A stretch of 24,242 nt of DNA from a virus: positions 1 to 24,242 of IMG/VR virus record IMGVR_UViG_3300033149_005745. One strand, 5' to 3'. Below, piece by piece: positions 13,672 to 21,761 of this stretch. Each line of letters begins with the position of its first letter. The stretch's first letter is position 1. The notes under the pieces are model-generated. The model worked only from the letters and a program-made list of their open reading frames with translations, was not told the origin of the DNA and did not search any database. The position numbers and the translations under genes are program-made.

Positions 13672-14004
13672 ATGGCCGATCCTACTAATAAGGGGACTGT
13701 TTATACATTTACGACAGCTGATATGAATTTGGTTTGTACTCTATTGTGCTTCGACGGGATATTTTTGAAGAGCACTGAGGCGCAGCCTTTGCCAAGACAT
13801 TTGAAGGAGGAAGGCAGGCGGCCACGGTGCATATTTACGCTAGCATCGGCAGATAACGCAAAGCTGTTGGGACTGATAAAACAGCATCGAGAAGTGCGTA
13901 ATGGTGCGAGTGTTCCCAGCAAACGATATGATGAAGTGCGTAGGCATGTTGTTATACCCGCAATGAACGACGCGCAGGACCGATTAGAAAATAATAGAGA
14001 ATAG
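13672..14004 (+). CDS. Small unknown protein (DUF5659-like pattern)
   Basis: This is a short basic protein (110 residues from ATG 13672; GTG 13666 adds two). YTFTTADMNLVCTLLCFDG, then CIFTL and KLLGLIKQHREVRNGASVPS with a final RYDEVRRHVV resembles the pattern of small phage proteins grouped as DUF5659, but this is from memory of the pattern. The upstream GGGA is a weak ribosome binding site. It lies between the tail tube and the chaperones; its role in the tail is unknown. Confidence 0.6.
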   Translation: MADPTNKGTVYTFTTADMNLVCTLLCFDGIFLKSTEAQPLPRHLKEEGRRPRCIFTLASADNAKLLGLIKQHREVRNGASVPSKRYDEVRRHVVIPAMNDAQDRLENNRE

Positions 14005-14039
14005 AATACTAAAATCCGCCAGTAGCGGAGGAGATGACA

Positions 14040-14582
14040 ATGGGAAATTTGACTGATGAACGAAAAGCACAAATCCTTGACAAGTTGGCACTGAGGGCCG
14101 ACCTTGGTGAGAGCGACCGTATACCGTTGACTGGTCCGGCCGGAGAGGACATCGGGGATGAGTATTGGGTAGTGCTCCGGGAGGCTAATGCCGAGCAGAT
14201 TAGTCGCCTCGAGTCTCTTTTTATGAAGGAGACTGTGCACCGCGAGATTAAGGATGATGGCACATTAGATGAGCTTATCGAGCGGCGTTATGACACATTT
14301 GGCCTTCTTAGAGAGGTTGTTGTTATGCGGCTGATAAAGGACGCCCGGTTGCCACGGCGCACTAGTAGTGGCATTGAGGCGGTTGCTTGGCCTCGGCAAA
14401 GTTCGGAGCAGAGGAAGATGCTCAATGAGGTGCCTCCAGCACTTCTAGGTGTTCTTTTCCGCGCCATTAACGATTTTTACTTTGGTGAGGAGACCATAGC
14501 GGTGGAGAGCGAATCCGGCGAGTTGGAAGCGGTTCTTGACCAGCAGGCGGTGGTTGGTGAGTTAAAAAACTTGCCAGGCTAG
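14040..14582 (+). CDS. Tail assembly chaperone (G-like), frameshift donor
   Basis: This 180-residue, mostly helical, acidic protein sits between tail tube and tape measure, the place of lambda G. It starts MGNLTDERKAQILDKLALRA and contains a helix-rich centre (LLREVVVMRLIKDARLP) and NDFYFGEETIAVE near the end. Chaperones of this class coat the tape measure during tail assembly. ATG 14040 is preferred because GGAGGAG (14027-14033) sits six bases before it; ATG 14034 would add two residues but touches the ribosome binding site. The reading frame ends at TAG 14580-14582, 10 bases after a slippery heptamer that would send a fraction of ribosomes into the next gene. Confidence 0.75.
   Translation: MGNLTDERKAQILDKLALRADLGESDRIPLTGPAGEDIGDEYWVVLREANAEQISRLESLFMKETVHREIKDDGTLDELIERRYDTFGLLREVVVMRLIKDARLPRRTSSGIEAVAWPRQSSEQRKMLNEVPPALLGVLFRAINDFYFGEETIAVESESGELEAVLDQQAVVGELKNLPG
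14564..14570 (+). other. Programmed -1 ribosomal frameshift site A_AAA_AAC
   Basis: In the G-like frame the codons are TTA AAA AAC, so the heptamer is A_AAA_AAC, a canonical X_XXY_YYZ slippery sequence. The next gene is in the -1 frame. That frame has a TGA at 14558-14560, so the two frames overlap only from 14561 to 14582, and the slippery site falls exactly there. After slipping, reading continues CTT GCC AGG CTA GTG without a stop. Only a weak downstream stem (GGAG 14587-14590 with CTCC 14600-14603) is visible as a possible stimulator. Confidence 0.88.
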
Positions 14583-14998
14583 TGGGGGAGGCCGCTGTAC
14601 TCCAAGGTGATGTTTCGGTTTTGGAGATAGTTGTTCAGCAGCGGTTAGGTAAGATACTTGAGCAGAAAGAGCCCGCTAGCCACATTAGCGAACTGGAAGC
14701 CAAGAAGGACCCTCGGTTTCAGACTGAAGATGGTCGGTTGGATAAGGTTAAGTACCGTGAATATCTAGCCAGCCTTAGTCAACTGGTACGAGAAGCAGAC
14801 CCTGAGATTGATTCGACTTGGATCGAACGAAAGATGGCCCGCTTCATAACCCATCGTGTCGAGGAAGCTGAAATTTTCTTTGAGCTCCATCTGCTACCGG
14901 GAAATGTTCCTTGGAACAGGATAGCCCATTGGCGGATTGCTATTTGGCAATCTTATGCCCATGGTAAAGCCAAGGCAATGAGGGAAAAGTACCGTTAG
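14582..14998 (+). CDS. Tail assembly chaperone extension (T-like), expressed by frameshift
   Basis: The open frame really begins at 14561 and, by slipping at 14564-14570, joins the G-like protein to a roughly 142-residue extension, about 319 residues in all. The extension is helical and charged (VLEIVVQQRLGKILEQKEPA, YREYLASLSQLVREADPEID) and ends in a Trp-rich helix (WRIAIWQSYAHGKAKAM). A GTG at 14582 overlaps the G-like stop codon (TAGTG), but no ribosome binding site precedes it, so independent initiation is less likely than fusion. In lambda the fusion protein bridges tape measure and tube subunits. Both forms here should be made in a fixed ratio. Confidence 0.8.
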   Translation: MGEAAVLQGDVSVLEIVVQQRLGKILEQKEPASHISELEAKKDPRFQTEDGRLDKVKYREYLASLSQLVREADPEIDSTWIERKMARFITHRVEEAEIFFELHLLPGNVPWNRIAHWRIAIWQSYAHGKAKAMREKYR

Positions 14999-15058
14999 TT
15001 GGTGGAGTTTTGTGTTTATGGGCTGTTGCGAAACTGGTTCGCCTTTAGGATGATAATG

Positions 15059-15658
15059 ATGTTTAGACTAGTTTGGGATGACGCAAGTCAATTATGGTTT
15101 GACCAGCTGTCTACTCAGTTTCCGGCACGGCTGGCCAAGGCCACCCAAATAGCCATGCGTACAGCAGCGGACGCCGCGTTGCGGGCTGCGAAGGGCGATG
15201 CACCCGTATTTGAGGGGTGGCTGCAGAAGGATTTGCGCATGTTTCCTCTGAATATTATCAATGCGGGGCGCTTTAGTATTCGCATAGGGGAGAGTGGGGC
15301 ATTGCTTATTAGTGGAGAGCCTGTGCAGAAATACGATCCATTTTCGTATGCATGGGCAAAACATTCAAAAGCTGCGCCACACCGAGTTTGGCTATATGGC
15401 GTTGGGGGGAAGGAAACGTGGGCTAGAAAGAAGCTGCGCCGATGGTTCAGGGAGTATGTTTCCAGCGACCTCCCCACGACTGAGGCCGGATATCGCGAGC
15501 AGCGACCCAGCTATCCTCCATATATTGACGTGGACCCAGGTAAGACTGCTCAACCATTTTTTCGCGAACGGATCGAGCCTAACGGCGGTATGGTTTATGA
15601 CAGGTTTAGGCGCGAGATGAAGACTTTGGCAAAGATGTACTGGCGCAAACCTTGGTGA
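15059..15658 (+). CDS. Unknown tail-region protein, weakly gp10-like
   Basis: This 199-residue basic protein starts at ATG 15059, with AGGA at 15047-15050; ATG 15056 and 15050 and a TTG at 14999 are possible earlier starts without better support. An N-terminal alanine-rich helix (LAKATQIAMRTAADAALRAA) is followed by GDAPVFEGWLQKDL and a beta strand (RFSIRIGES), which is reminiscent of the HK97 gp10 layout in which a helix leads to 'aPv.tG.L..si'. The C-terminus is rich in aromatic and basic residues (KKLRRWFREY, PSYPPYIDVDP). A gp10-like protein normally lies before the tail tube, so its place before the tape measure would be unusual. The family is uncertain. Confidence 0.6.
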   Translation: MFRLVWDDASQLWFDQLSTQFPARLAKATQIAMRTAADAALRAAKGDAPVFEGWLQKDLRMFPLNIINAGRFSIRIGESGALLISGEPVQKYDPFSYAWAKHSKAAPHRVWLYGVGGKETWARKKLRRWFREYVSSDLPTTEAGYREQRPSYPPYIDVDPGKTAQPFFRERIEPNGGMVYDRFRREMKTLAKMYWRKPW

Positions 15659-15663
15659 GTTAA

Positions 15664-18600
15664 ATGGCAGACGCTGATGTAACCCTTGGGCTAAAAGTAA
15701 CTGCTGATATTTCCGAAGCAACCCGCATGCTGGAAGGGTTGCGTGGCAAGGCTGGTAGCATTGGTGGTGCCGGCGGTATTGGCGGTACTCGTGATGTTAG
15801 TGGCGTTGGTGCTACTAGCGCTGCTCGCCGTGGCATTTCTGAGATGGCAGTGGAGGTGACAAGGCTAAACGAGAGTAGGAGAAATCTTCAAGCTAGAAAT
15901 CTTACTGTTATACAGAGCGAGAAGTCCCTTGCTACTGCCTATGAGCGTTTGCGGAAGCGAAGCTCTGAGGTTACCCAAGCCGAGCAACTGTATCAAGATG
16001 CGCTCAAAATACGGGCAGGTTTGACTAAGGAGAGTACACAGGCTGAAAGGAATGCCGCCGCTGAGACGGTAAGAAGGGCCAAAGCCGAGAAGGAGCTTGC
16101 CGTTGCAAGGGCGCAATACACGCGGGCAGAGGTACGGCAAGGGGAGAAGGTTGTGGCTCAGCGTAAAAAGGAATTGGAAAGAAAGAAGGAAATGGAGCAA
16201 AAAGAAGGCCAAATGATTGCCCGCGCCAAACAGGAAATGATGCGCGACTTGGCTCGGCGTGAGGCGATAGAGCAAAAGAAAGGCCAAATGATCGCCCGTG
16301 CCAAACAGGAAATGGAACGTGACTTTGCACGGAGGCGGGCATTGCGGGCAAGGGAACTGCGGGAAGAGCAGCGAATGTTGGCGCTACATATACGTGCATT
16401 GAAGGAGTATGCAAAGGCACGAATGTCGATGGGCGTACAAGGCGTTGCCCGTAACATTCTGGGAGGTATTGGTAGAGTTTATGGCAAAATACAGGGGATG
16501 TTTTCCTTTGGTCTGAGGACCTACTGGGTATTTTTGTCTATTATGTATGCTATTCGCAATATCATCCGTCCGTTTACCCGGATGGTTGAGACGATGGTGG
16601 AGGGCTTTCGCAAGATAATTGGGTTGGCTGTGCAATTTGTGAAGTCGGTAGTGAATGCGGCTAGTGAGATGGAGATTCTGGAGAAGCGAATGGGGGCGCT
16701 CTTCGGTATGGGCATGGGGGCAGAAGGCAGGAAGATGATGGGCGAAGATGCGCTTCAATATGCCATGAACATGTCAGTCGGGATAAAGGCGGTATGGACT
16801 GATATTGCTGAGGCTATGATCAAGGGCTGGGCTCTTGGTTCGGAGATTATACCAAAAGCATTTCCGGAAAAGGGGATCAAGGGCGTTATACCGGCCGCGT
16901 TGGATTTAGCTGCAGTGTTTGGGAGGACAGCCGAGGAAGCTGCGGAAGCTATAATGAAGGGGGCCACAGGATGGTTTAGGTCATTGAGGGCATCGTTCGG
17001 CATTCTTCCGAGTCAAGTTCTAAGATATGGAGGAGTGCCTGGTCGGAGACCGGGAACATTGGCTGGGGCGGAGGCTGGGCCTGAAGCGCACGCTAGGAAT
17101 CTTTTGGCTATTATTAGTTTAATCGAAGATCGTTATGGTGGCATGGCCCGGGCGATGGCTTATACATTTGCAGCGGCGTTGGCTGATGTGCAGGATATGT
17201 GGGCGCACTTTGCATACGCGCTGCAGCGGCGTGGGTTTCTCAAGCCATTGGCTGATGCGATTTTTAAGGTTCGTGATAGGTTTTTCGAATTGACTGAGGA
17301 AGGATATAAATTAAAGAAGGAAGGCATTTTGGATTATATTGCTTGGCAATTCACTCAATGGTCGGAGCGGTTGCGTCCAGTGTGGAACTGGCTTGCCGAT
17401 AGAGTTGAGCCAATCCTTATTGTGGTTTCCGGTTGGTTGGATAAGATCGGCATAGCGTTTGACGAGTGGTACGCTAGGTCTGGTGGGATAGAGGGCATAA
17501 TGACGAAGGTGATGGGGGTCGTGGTTGATTGGGCCCCACACGTAATTGCATTCTTCCGCACATATTTACAGCTTGTGTTGTCGTTAGGGGACGCATTGTT
17601 ATGGGTATTTGAACAGGCGCTTTACATGGCGATGGCTGCTGCCGCACTGTTGGGCAAACCAAAGGCGGTCAAGGCTATTGGAGCTGCGTACACCGCTGTG
17701 ATTGCTACTAAGAAAGAAGCGCTTCCTTGGTTGATGGAGAAAGAAGAGGCAATAGGGGGAGGGATACAGGAAAGAGTAACTATATCAGCCGCCGCCCGCC
17801 AGGATGTGTTGGCGCGTGGTGGCACAGCCGAGCAGTCGTTACAGGCAGCCCAAGCAGTGCTACTTAATTCTGAGGCGTTTGAAGCGTGGAAGGAATATTT
17901 GGGCCCACAAGCGTTGGGTCAGGAAGTGGGCCCGGTACCTATGGCAGGTCGCAGTGAGGCAGTGCGAGCCGCCCAAGCTAGAGTTAAGGAGTTTGAAAGG
18001 ATAGCAAGTAAGGGGGCAGCAGCCGAAGGGGTAGCCGGCGGGGAGGGCGAGCAGAAGGGCATCTTCCGTAAATTGTGGGAGGTGCTTGGCAGGCTGGTTG
18101 ATGTTTTGGGGAAGTTAAACACAACCCTTAAATGGCTTGGTTACGCCTTGGTTATACTTCAGGGTATTTCGATGATGGGAAAGGTTGGTAGGGGACTAAA
18201 GACAATTAAAGATATAGGACTGTGGCTGTTTGGAAGGGCTGCTGGAGGCTCGTATGGTTTTATTCCTCCAGGAACGGGAGCCGCTGCTACTGGATGGGGT
18301 GGTAGAATAGCTGGATGGGGTGGTAGAATAGCTGGATGGGGTGGTAGAATAGCTGGATGGGGAGCCGGAGCTGTTGGAGGGCTTGGGCTGAGTGGATTGG
18401 GTACCATGAGTGCTGGTGCAGCCATTAGCGCGGCGCCCCTAGCTGTGACTGGTTTGGCACTTGCTGCTGGTGCTGGTGGTTATGGGATTGGTTATGCAGC
18501 GCGGCGGTACATTCCTGGGTTTGAGTCTTGGCTAGAAGAACTAGGCGATGCCTTGGGTAGCTGGTATAGTCAGATGGTCTACGGAATGCCACCGCCTCCT

Positions 18601-18708
18601 CGACTTGAAATTAAGGTTGTTCCCACCGACGGTCTCAACGCTCAAATCCGTCAAATGGATAGCCCCGGGTATTATTCTAGGTATGGTCGTCAGGCAGGTA
18701 GAAGCTAA
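15664..18708 (+). CDS. Tape measure protein
   Basis: This is the longest gene of the window (1014 residues), in the tape measure position directly after the chaperones. The order is: a Gly-rich start, about 200 residues of highly charged coiled coil (residues 60-255, including two 25-residue repeats), hydrophobic helices (TYWVFLSIMYAIRNIIRPF; HVIAFFRTYLQLVLSLGDAL), a WGGRIAG tandem repeat near 877-900, and a glycine/alanine-rich membrane-like segment (APLAVTGLALAAGAGGYGIG). Tape measures set tail length and are ejected with DNA. At about 0.15 nm per residue this one would give a tail of roughly 150 nm. GGTGAG upstream is the ribosome binding site. No lysozyme or peptidase domain is evident. 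The stop shares a base with the next start (TAATG). Confidence 0.92.
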   Translation: MADADVTLGLKVTADISEATRMLEGLRGKAGSIGGAGGIGGTRDVSGVGATSAARRGISEMAVEVTRLNESRRNLQARNLTVIQSEKSLATAYERLRKRSSEVTQAEQLYQDALKIRAGLTKESTQAERNAAAETVRRAKAEKELAVARAQYTRAEVRQGEKVVAQRKKELERKKEMEQKEGQMIARAKQEMMRDLARREAIEQKKGQMIARAKQEMERDFARRRALRARELREEQRMLALHIRALKEYAKARMSMGVQGVARNILGGIGRVYGKIQGMFSFGLRTYWVFLSIMYAIRNIIRPFTRMVETMVEGFRKIIGLAVQFVKSVVNAASEMEILEKRMGALFGMGMGAEGRKMMGEDALQYAMNMSVGIKAVWTDIAEAMIKGWALGSEIIPKAFPEKGIKGVIPAALDLAAVFGRTAEEAAEAIMKGATGWFRSLRASFGILPSQVLRYGGVPGRRPGTLAGAEAGPEAHARNLLAIISLIEDRYGGMARAMAYTFAAALADVQDMWAHFAYALQRRGFLKPLADAIFKVRDRFFELTEEGYKLKKEGILDYIAWQFTQWSERLRPVWNWLADRVEPILIVVSGWLDKIGIAFDEWYARSGGIEGIMTKVMGVVVDWAPHVIAFFRTYLQLVLSLGDALLWVFEQALYMAMAAAALLGKPKAVKAIGAAYTAVIATKKEALPWLMEKEEAIGGGIQERVTISAAARQDVLARGGTAEQSLQAAQAVLLNSEAFEAWKEYLGPQALGQEVGPVPMAGRSEAVRAAQARVKEFERIASKGAAAEGVAGGEGEQKGIFRKLWEVLGRLVDVLGKLNTTLKWLGYALVILQGISMMGKVGRGLKTIKDIGLWLFGRAAGGSYGFIPPGTGAAATGWGGRIAGWGGRIAGWGGRIAGWGAGAVGGLGLSGLGTMSAGAAISAAPLAVTGLALAAGAGGYGIGYAARRYIPGFESWLEELGDALGSWYSQMVYGMPPPPRLEIKVVPTDGLNAQIRQMDSPGYYSRYGRQAGRS
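16195..16344 (+). repeat. Two 75-bp tandem copies coding for a 25-residue coiled-coil repeat
   Basis: Copies at 16195-16269 and 16270-16344 encode EQK(E/K)GQMIARAKQEM followed by (M/E)RD(L/F)ARR(E/R)A(I/L). Twenty of 25 residues are identical. The DNA copies differ at several synonymous and non-synonymous sites, so the duplication is not very recent. A 25-residue period lengthens the helix without stopping it. Confidence 0.85.
18290..18362 (+). repeat. Perfect 21-bp tandem repeat, 3.4 copies, encoding WGGRIAG
   Basis: The unit GGATGGGGTGGTAGAATAGC plus T begins at 18292, 18313 and 18334, with a partial fourth copy (GGATGGGG) at 18355-18362. The copies are identical at every base, including silent positions. 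They encode GWGGRIA three times within the tape measure, next to a membrane-like segment. The perfect identity suggests a recent or actively changing slippage array. Confidence 0.95.
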
Positions 18709-21485
18709 TGGCCCGTCGAGTTAAACCAAAACTGTATGTAGCCATAACCCAGCCCGGCACTCCTCTAATGGAGGATGGCGGCAGTGTTGTACTGAATCGA
18801 CTTATGGTAAGGTATCCTGGGTATGGTGGGATGCACATCCCAGGCGAGCTAAATGCTTGGCCGAAGTCTGATGAGTATGATGATGCCATCTTTCCATATG
18901 TTTCCCTGTACCGGAATGCTGGCGATCCTTGGCCGATGACCGGGGCGGAGCCTATTTATTCTAATGGTGTGGTAGTCGGTCATGCTGTGCCGGCGTTCCT
19001 CAAGCTGCCTTTGGGTGGGAAGAATCCTCCAATTATGTTATATCCTTTTCTTGATACTCGTGGCTATGAAACAGCGGAGGAGTGGGGCGTAGGGACGAAG
19101 ACATTATCCCAGTTTATTGATCTTAATTACTGGGATTCTGTTGGTTATGGAACTACCGATGGTCGCAATAACTTCTGGCATGACCGCCCGTTCGGTGAGG
19201 TAGGAGCCGCCCGTCTGTATTATCAGGGAGCGGGTGAGCTTCCTCCTGCTGGTGAATATGTTGGACTGCGGTCGCGGTTTGAGCTACCCTGTGCTCCAGT
19301 TTTCGCAATTGACTTGTGGCGAGCCAGAATGCAGGATGATATCCCACCACAACCTTATGGAACCTACATAAAGTTTGGGGAGGGACCGCACGGATATCAT
19401 ATGCTGGAACTTCCCCACGAAGGGCCCGCCCGTATGTGGTGGAAGGATGATGCGTGGACTGGATCAAGTGTGCTGGAGTTGAGGACTGCGAATGAGCGTG
19501 GAGCTAGCATTTCCGTTGCGACATTGACAGGCGCGATGGATCAGGCCGAGGCTAACGAGGACCCGGCGCCCACCAGGTTATGGTTTGTTTGCACCCAGCA
19601 TGGGGTGCTGGTGTCTAATGGTAATGACCCGGGGCGCAGCGGGACGCTTTTTCGCTATCCTGATAGATACCTACGGACAGATTGGGTCAACCAAGTTGGA
19701 ATATATCCATTCGTTCGTAAGGGCAAGGTGGTAGTATTTAACAACGCCGGGCAGTTTGCATTTATCTTCTGGCCGATCACTATGCCTTCGTATGCGTCGT
19801 ACAGGCTCCCGATAATATATTTGCCCTATCCGTGGGATGCAGACACGTTTGATGCGGGAATTAGGGTGATGCAGAATCCAGTGTATGACCTAGATGAGGA
19901 TGAGACTTGGGTTCTCCGGTCGTGGGCCAAGGGAACGTGGATTCGGGGCCTCCTTGGGTTGTCGCGGGTGCCTGCCGGTGCTCACATGACTGAATATATG
20001 GTGACTGTTTACGCATACGCATCCACCGACGTCTTTACGGCAGGTCCTCAAATTAGCAATAAGCAAATGAACCCATTAGGTGAGGACACGCCATTATCAT
20101 TGCGAATGTCGCGCAGCCCTATTGTTTATTGGAATGATTATTTTCAAGACAGTAGCTTTTACGAGTTTTCCCAAAACGCCCCATATGTAGATGCCAAACG
20201 GATTGCTGTGCAAGCCAGTAAGGGCCGCATAGGCCGGGGTGGTCGCGTTAGTGTGGATAATCAAACCGGGGGCTGGGGGAGTACAGCCAGGGCGGGACGG
20301 GTCCACCGAGTGAGCGTTGAGGGGACGTGGGTGTTAGATGATGGGACCGAGGAGACTTCGGTATGTATCCTTGATGGGTTTACTACGAGCTTTGACACTG
20401 CCGAGCATCAGGACATTGATATGGACGCCAGTGTTGTTAGCATCATTGAACAGCTCGGGAATGTTAGTGTGGAAGGTGATGCGCCTGTATTTGATGGGCG
20501 ACGGATTGAGGATGTTTTCTATTGGATTTGTGAGAAGTTTGGCGTTTATTGTCAATGTGAGGTGTTAGAACCTGCTAATGGCAACGGAGGAATCCAGTAT
20601 TTTAACTTTGGGTTGCCATCAGAGCCCGTTTGGAGATTTGAAGATGGGCGCTCGTGGGTTGACATACTAAAGAACATAGCCATTTATGCGGGCAACGCCG
20701 GTCTGTTTGTCCGTGGCGGTGTGCTGTATAAGGGCTGCCCTTACTGCGTAGATAGCTCTCTTGTTCCCACCCGACGTAACGCAGTGTCGGGGATTGGTTT
20801 AGATGGGCATATGCGCCATTGGTGGGACCATATCAGCAATGGTCCCAACTCTCCCGGGTGCTTGCATGAGGACATATTGCGCACAGGCAACGCAGCCGGA
20901 GTTGATTTTGTTTTTACGATGAGTGCAGCCGATGCCGGGCGGGTTGTGGGGATTACTGGTGACCATGTGATGATGCATGAAATAGAGGACATACGCGCTC
21001 CCATTATGGAAATTGAGGGAAGTTATTATAATAGTGTGATAGTTAAGGGAGCAAGACAGGCTGACATGGACGAGCCAATAACTTACAACTATACTGATTG
21101 GGCATCTATCCAAGCAGTTGCCCCGTATGTTGGTCGTGGGTATCCGATAGGTAGGAAGCAGCAAAATACTTGGAGCTTTAGCTGGGCCAATACTCATGCG
21201 ATAGTTAATCGGTTGGCTAAGGCTTATTACTCCCGTTATTCCTACCGCCCTGAGTATTGCCGGGTGCGCGTCCCGTTTCTCCAAAATGCGGTGCGTGGGC
21301 AGGTGTTTGCGGTTATTGGCGGAGAGGAACTTGATATAGACCTAAATGCCTACCGTATAGTGGAAGTCCAGCACGATGTGGGTGGAAGGTCAGGCCCTCG
21401 TGGGACTGAGTTGGTTGGTTGGTTTATTCATAAAGTGGTATTGGCCGAGATTGGTGGTAATGGTAACGGCAACGGTGAGGAGTGA
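18708..21485 (+). CDS. Large tail protein, hub-like C-terminal half
   Basis: This 925-residue protein starts at the ATG that overlaps the tape measure stop by one base. Position and size fit a distal-tail/hub protein, the part at the tail tip that holds fibres and opens the tube. Residues 1-500 are beta-rich, Trp/Tyr-rich and show no family I can name. They may include carbohydrate-binding-like folds (GTYIKFGEGPHGYHMLELPH; RMWWKDDAW). The C-terminal part (RRIEDVFYWICEKFGV, then VWRFEDGRSWVDILKNIA and a VRGGVLY strand) has the pattern of gp27-like hubs. A CPYC motif followed by HMRHWWDH and GCLH lies just after it and could bind metal. The C-terminus is an NGNGNG tail. The hub call is moderate. 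Confidence 0.75.
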   Translation: MARRVKPKLYVAITQPGTPLMEDGGSVVLNRLMVRYPGYGGMHIPGELNAWPKSDEYDDAIFPYVSLYRNAGDPWPMTGAEPIYSNGVVVGHAVPAFLKLPLGGKNPPIMLYPFLDTRGYETAEEWGVGTKTLSQFIDLNYWDSVGYGTTDGRNNFWHDRPFGEVGAARLYYQGAGELPPAGEYVGLRSRFELPCAPVFAIDLWRARMQDDIPPQPYGTYIKFGEGPHGYHMLELPHEGPARMWWKDDAWTGSSVLELRTANERGASISVATLTGAMDQAEANEDPAPTRLWFVCTQHGVLVSNGNDPGRSGTLFRYPDRYLRTDWVNQVGIYPFVRKGKVVVFNNAGQFAFIFWPITMPSYASYRLPIIYLPYPWDADTFDAGIRVMQNPVYDLDEDETWVLRSWAKGTWIRGLLGLSRVPAGAHMTEYMVTVYAYASTDVFTAGPQISNKQMNPLGEDTPLSLRMSRSPIVYWNDYFQDSSFYEFSQNAPYVDAKRIAVQASKGRIGRGGRVSVDNQTGGWGSTARAGRVHRVSVEGTWVLDDGTEETSVCILDGFTTSFDTAEHQDIDMDASVVSIIEQLGNVSVEGDAPVFDGRRIEDVFYWICEKFGVYCQCEVLEPANGNGGIQYFNFGLPSEPVWRFEDGRSWVDILKNIAIYAGNAGLFVRGGVLYKGCPYCVDSSLVPTRRNAVSGIGLDGHMRHWWDHISNGPNSPGCLHEDILRTGNAAGVDFVFTMSAADAGRVVGITGDHVMMHEIEDIRAPIMEIEGSYYNSVIVKGARQADMDEPITYNYTDWASIQAVAPYVGRGYPIGRKQQNTWSFSWANTHAIVNRLAKAYYSRYSYRPEYCRVRVPFLQNAVRGQVFAVIGGEELDIDLNAYRIVEVQHDVGGRSGPRGTELVGWFIHKVVLAEIGGNGNGNGEE

Positions 21486-21490
21486 TTTCG

Positions 21491-21742
21491 ATGAGGCTGC
21501 AATTTGATTCAGATATGGATATAGCGCGGCAGGCTGACGAGCTGAAACGCATCCACCGGCGCGGTGCTCGCGGTGCTCGGGAAGAAGATGCCATGGTTGG
21601 CGCATTGTCCCCATCGTTGGACGCGGCAGGGCGGGCACATGTTCGCTATATGGTTGGGTATTACTTTGATGGTGATACTCTTATTGAGGTTCCCACAGCC
21701 AGCTACGGAATGAGTTATTATGGTGGGGAATATTATGGCTAA
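21491..21742 (+). CDS. Small unknown tail-tip protein with Tyr/Gly-rich end
   Basis: This 83-residue protein starts at ATG 21491; GAGGAG at 21477-21482 lies eight bases upstream, whereas a GTG at 21482 overlaps that site. The N-terminal half is helical and basic (ARQADELKRIHRRGARGARE); the end is ASYGMSYYGGEYYG. It overlaps no other gene once started at 21491 and lies between the hub-like and fibre-like genes. I do not recognise a family. A small protein here could join hub and fibre, but that is position alone. Confidence 0.6.
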   Translation: MRLQFDSDMDIARQADELKRIHRRGARGAREEDAMVGALSPSLDAAGRAHVRYMVGYYFDGDTLIEVPTASYGMSYYGGEYYG

Positions 21743-21761
21743 TGAACGTAGGTGAGTTTTT

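Noticed and set aside
13701-14240. A 179-codon minus-strand frame
   Set aside because: It lies antisense to the small unknown gene and the G-like chaperone, which have ribosome binding sites and fit the operon. It is rich in Ser/Leu/Cys, as shadows are.
14582-14584. GTG as an independent start of the T-like gene
   Set aside because: No ribosome binding site precedes it, and a canonical slippery site explains expression better; termination-reinitiation at TAGTG cannot be fully excluded.
18290-18362. The 21-bp repeats as a CRISPR-like or regulatory array
   Set aside because: The units are directly adjacent with no spacers, and they keep the tape measure reading frame, so they are a coding tandem repeat.
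20659-20687. TTGACA inside the hub-like gene as a promoter
   Set aside because: There is no acceptable -10 box at 16-18 bases (ATTTAT at 17), and it lies within coding sequence.
20799-21284. A 161-codon minus-strand frame inside the hub-like gene
   Set aside because: It is fully antisense to a well-supported gene, with no recognisable features.
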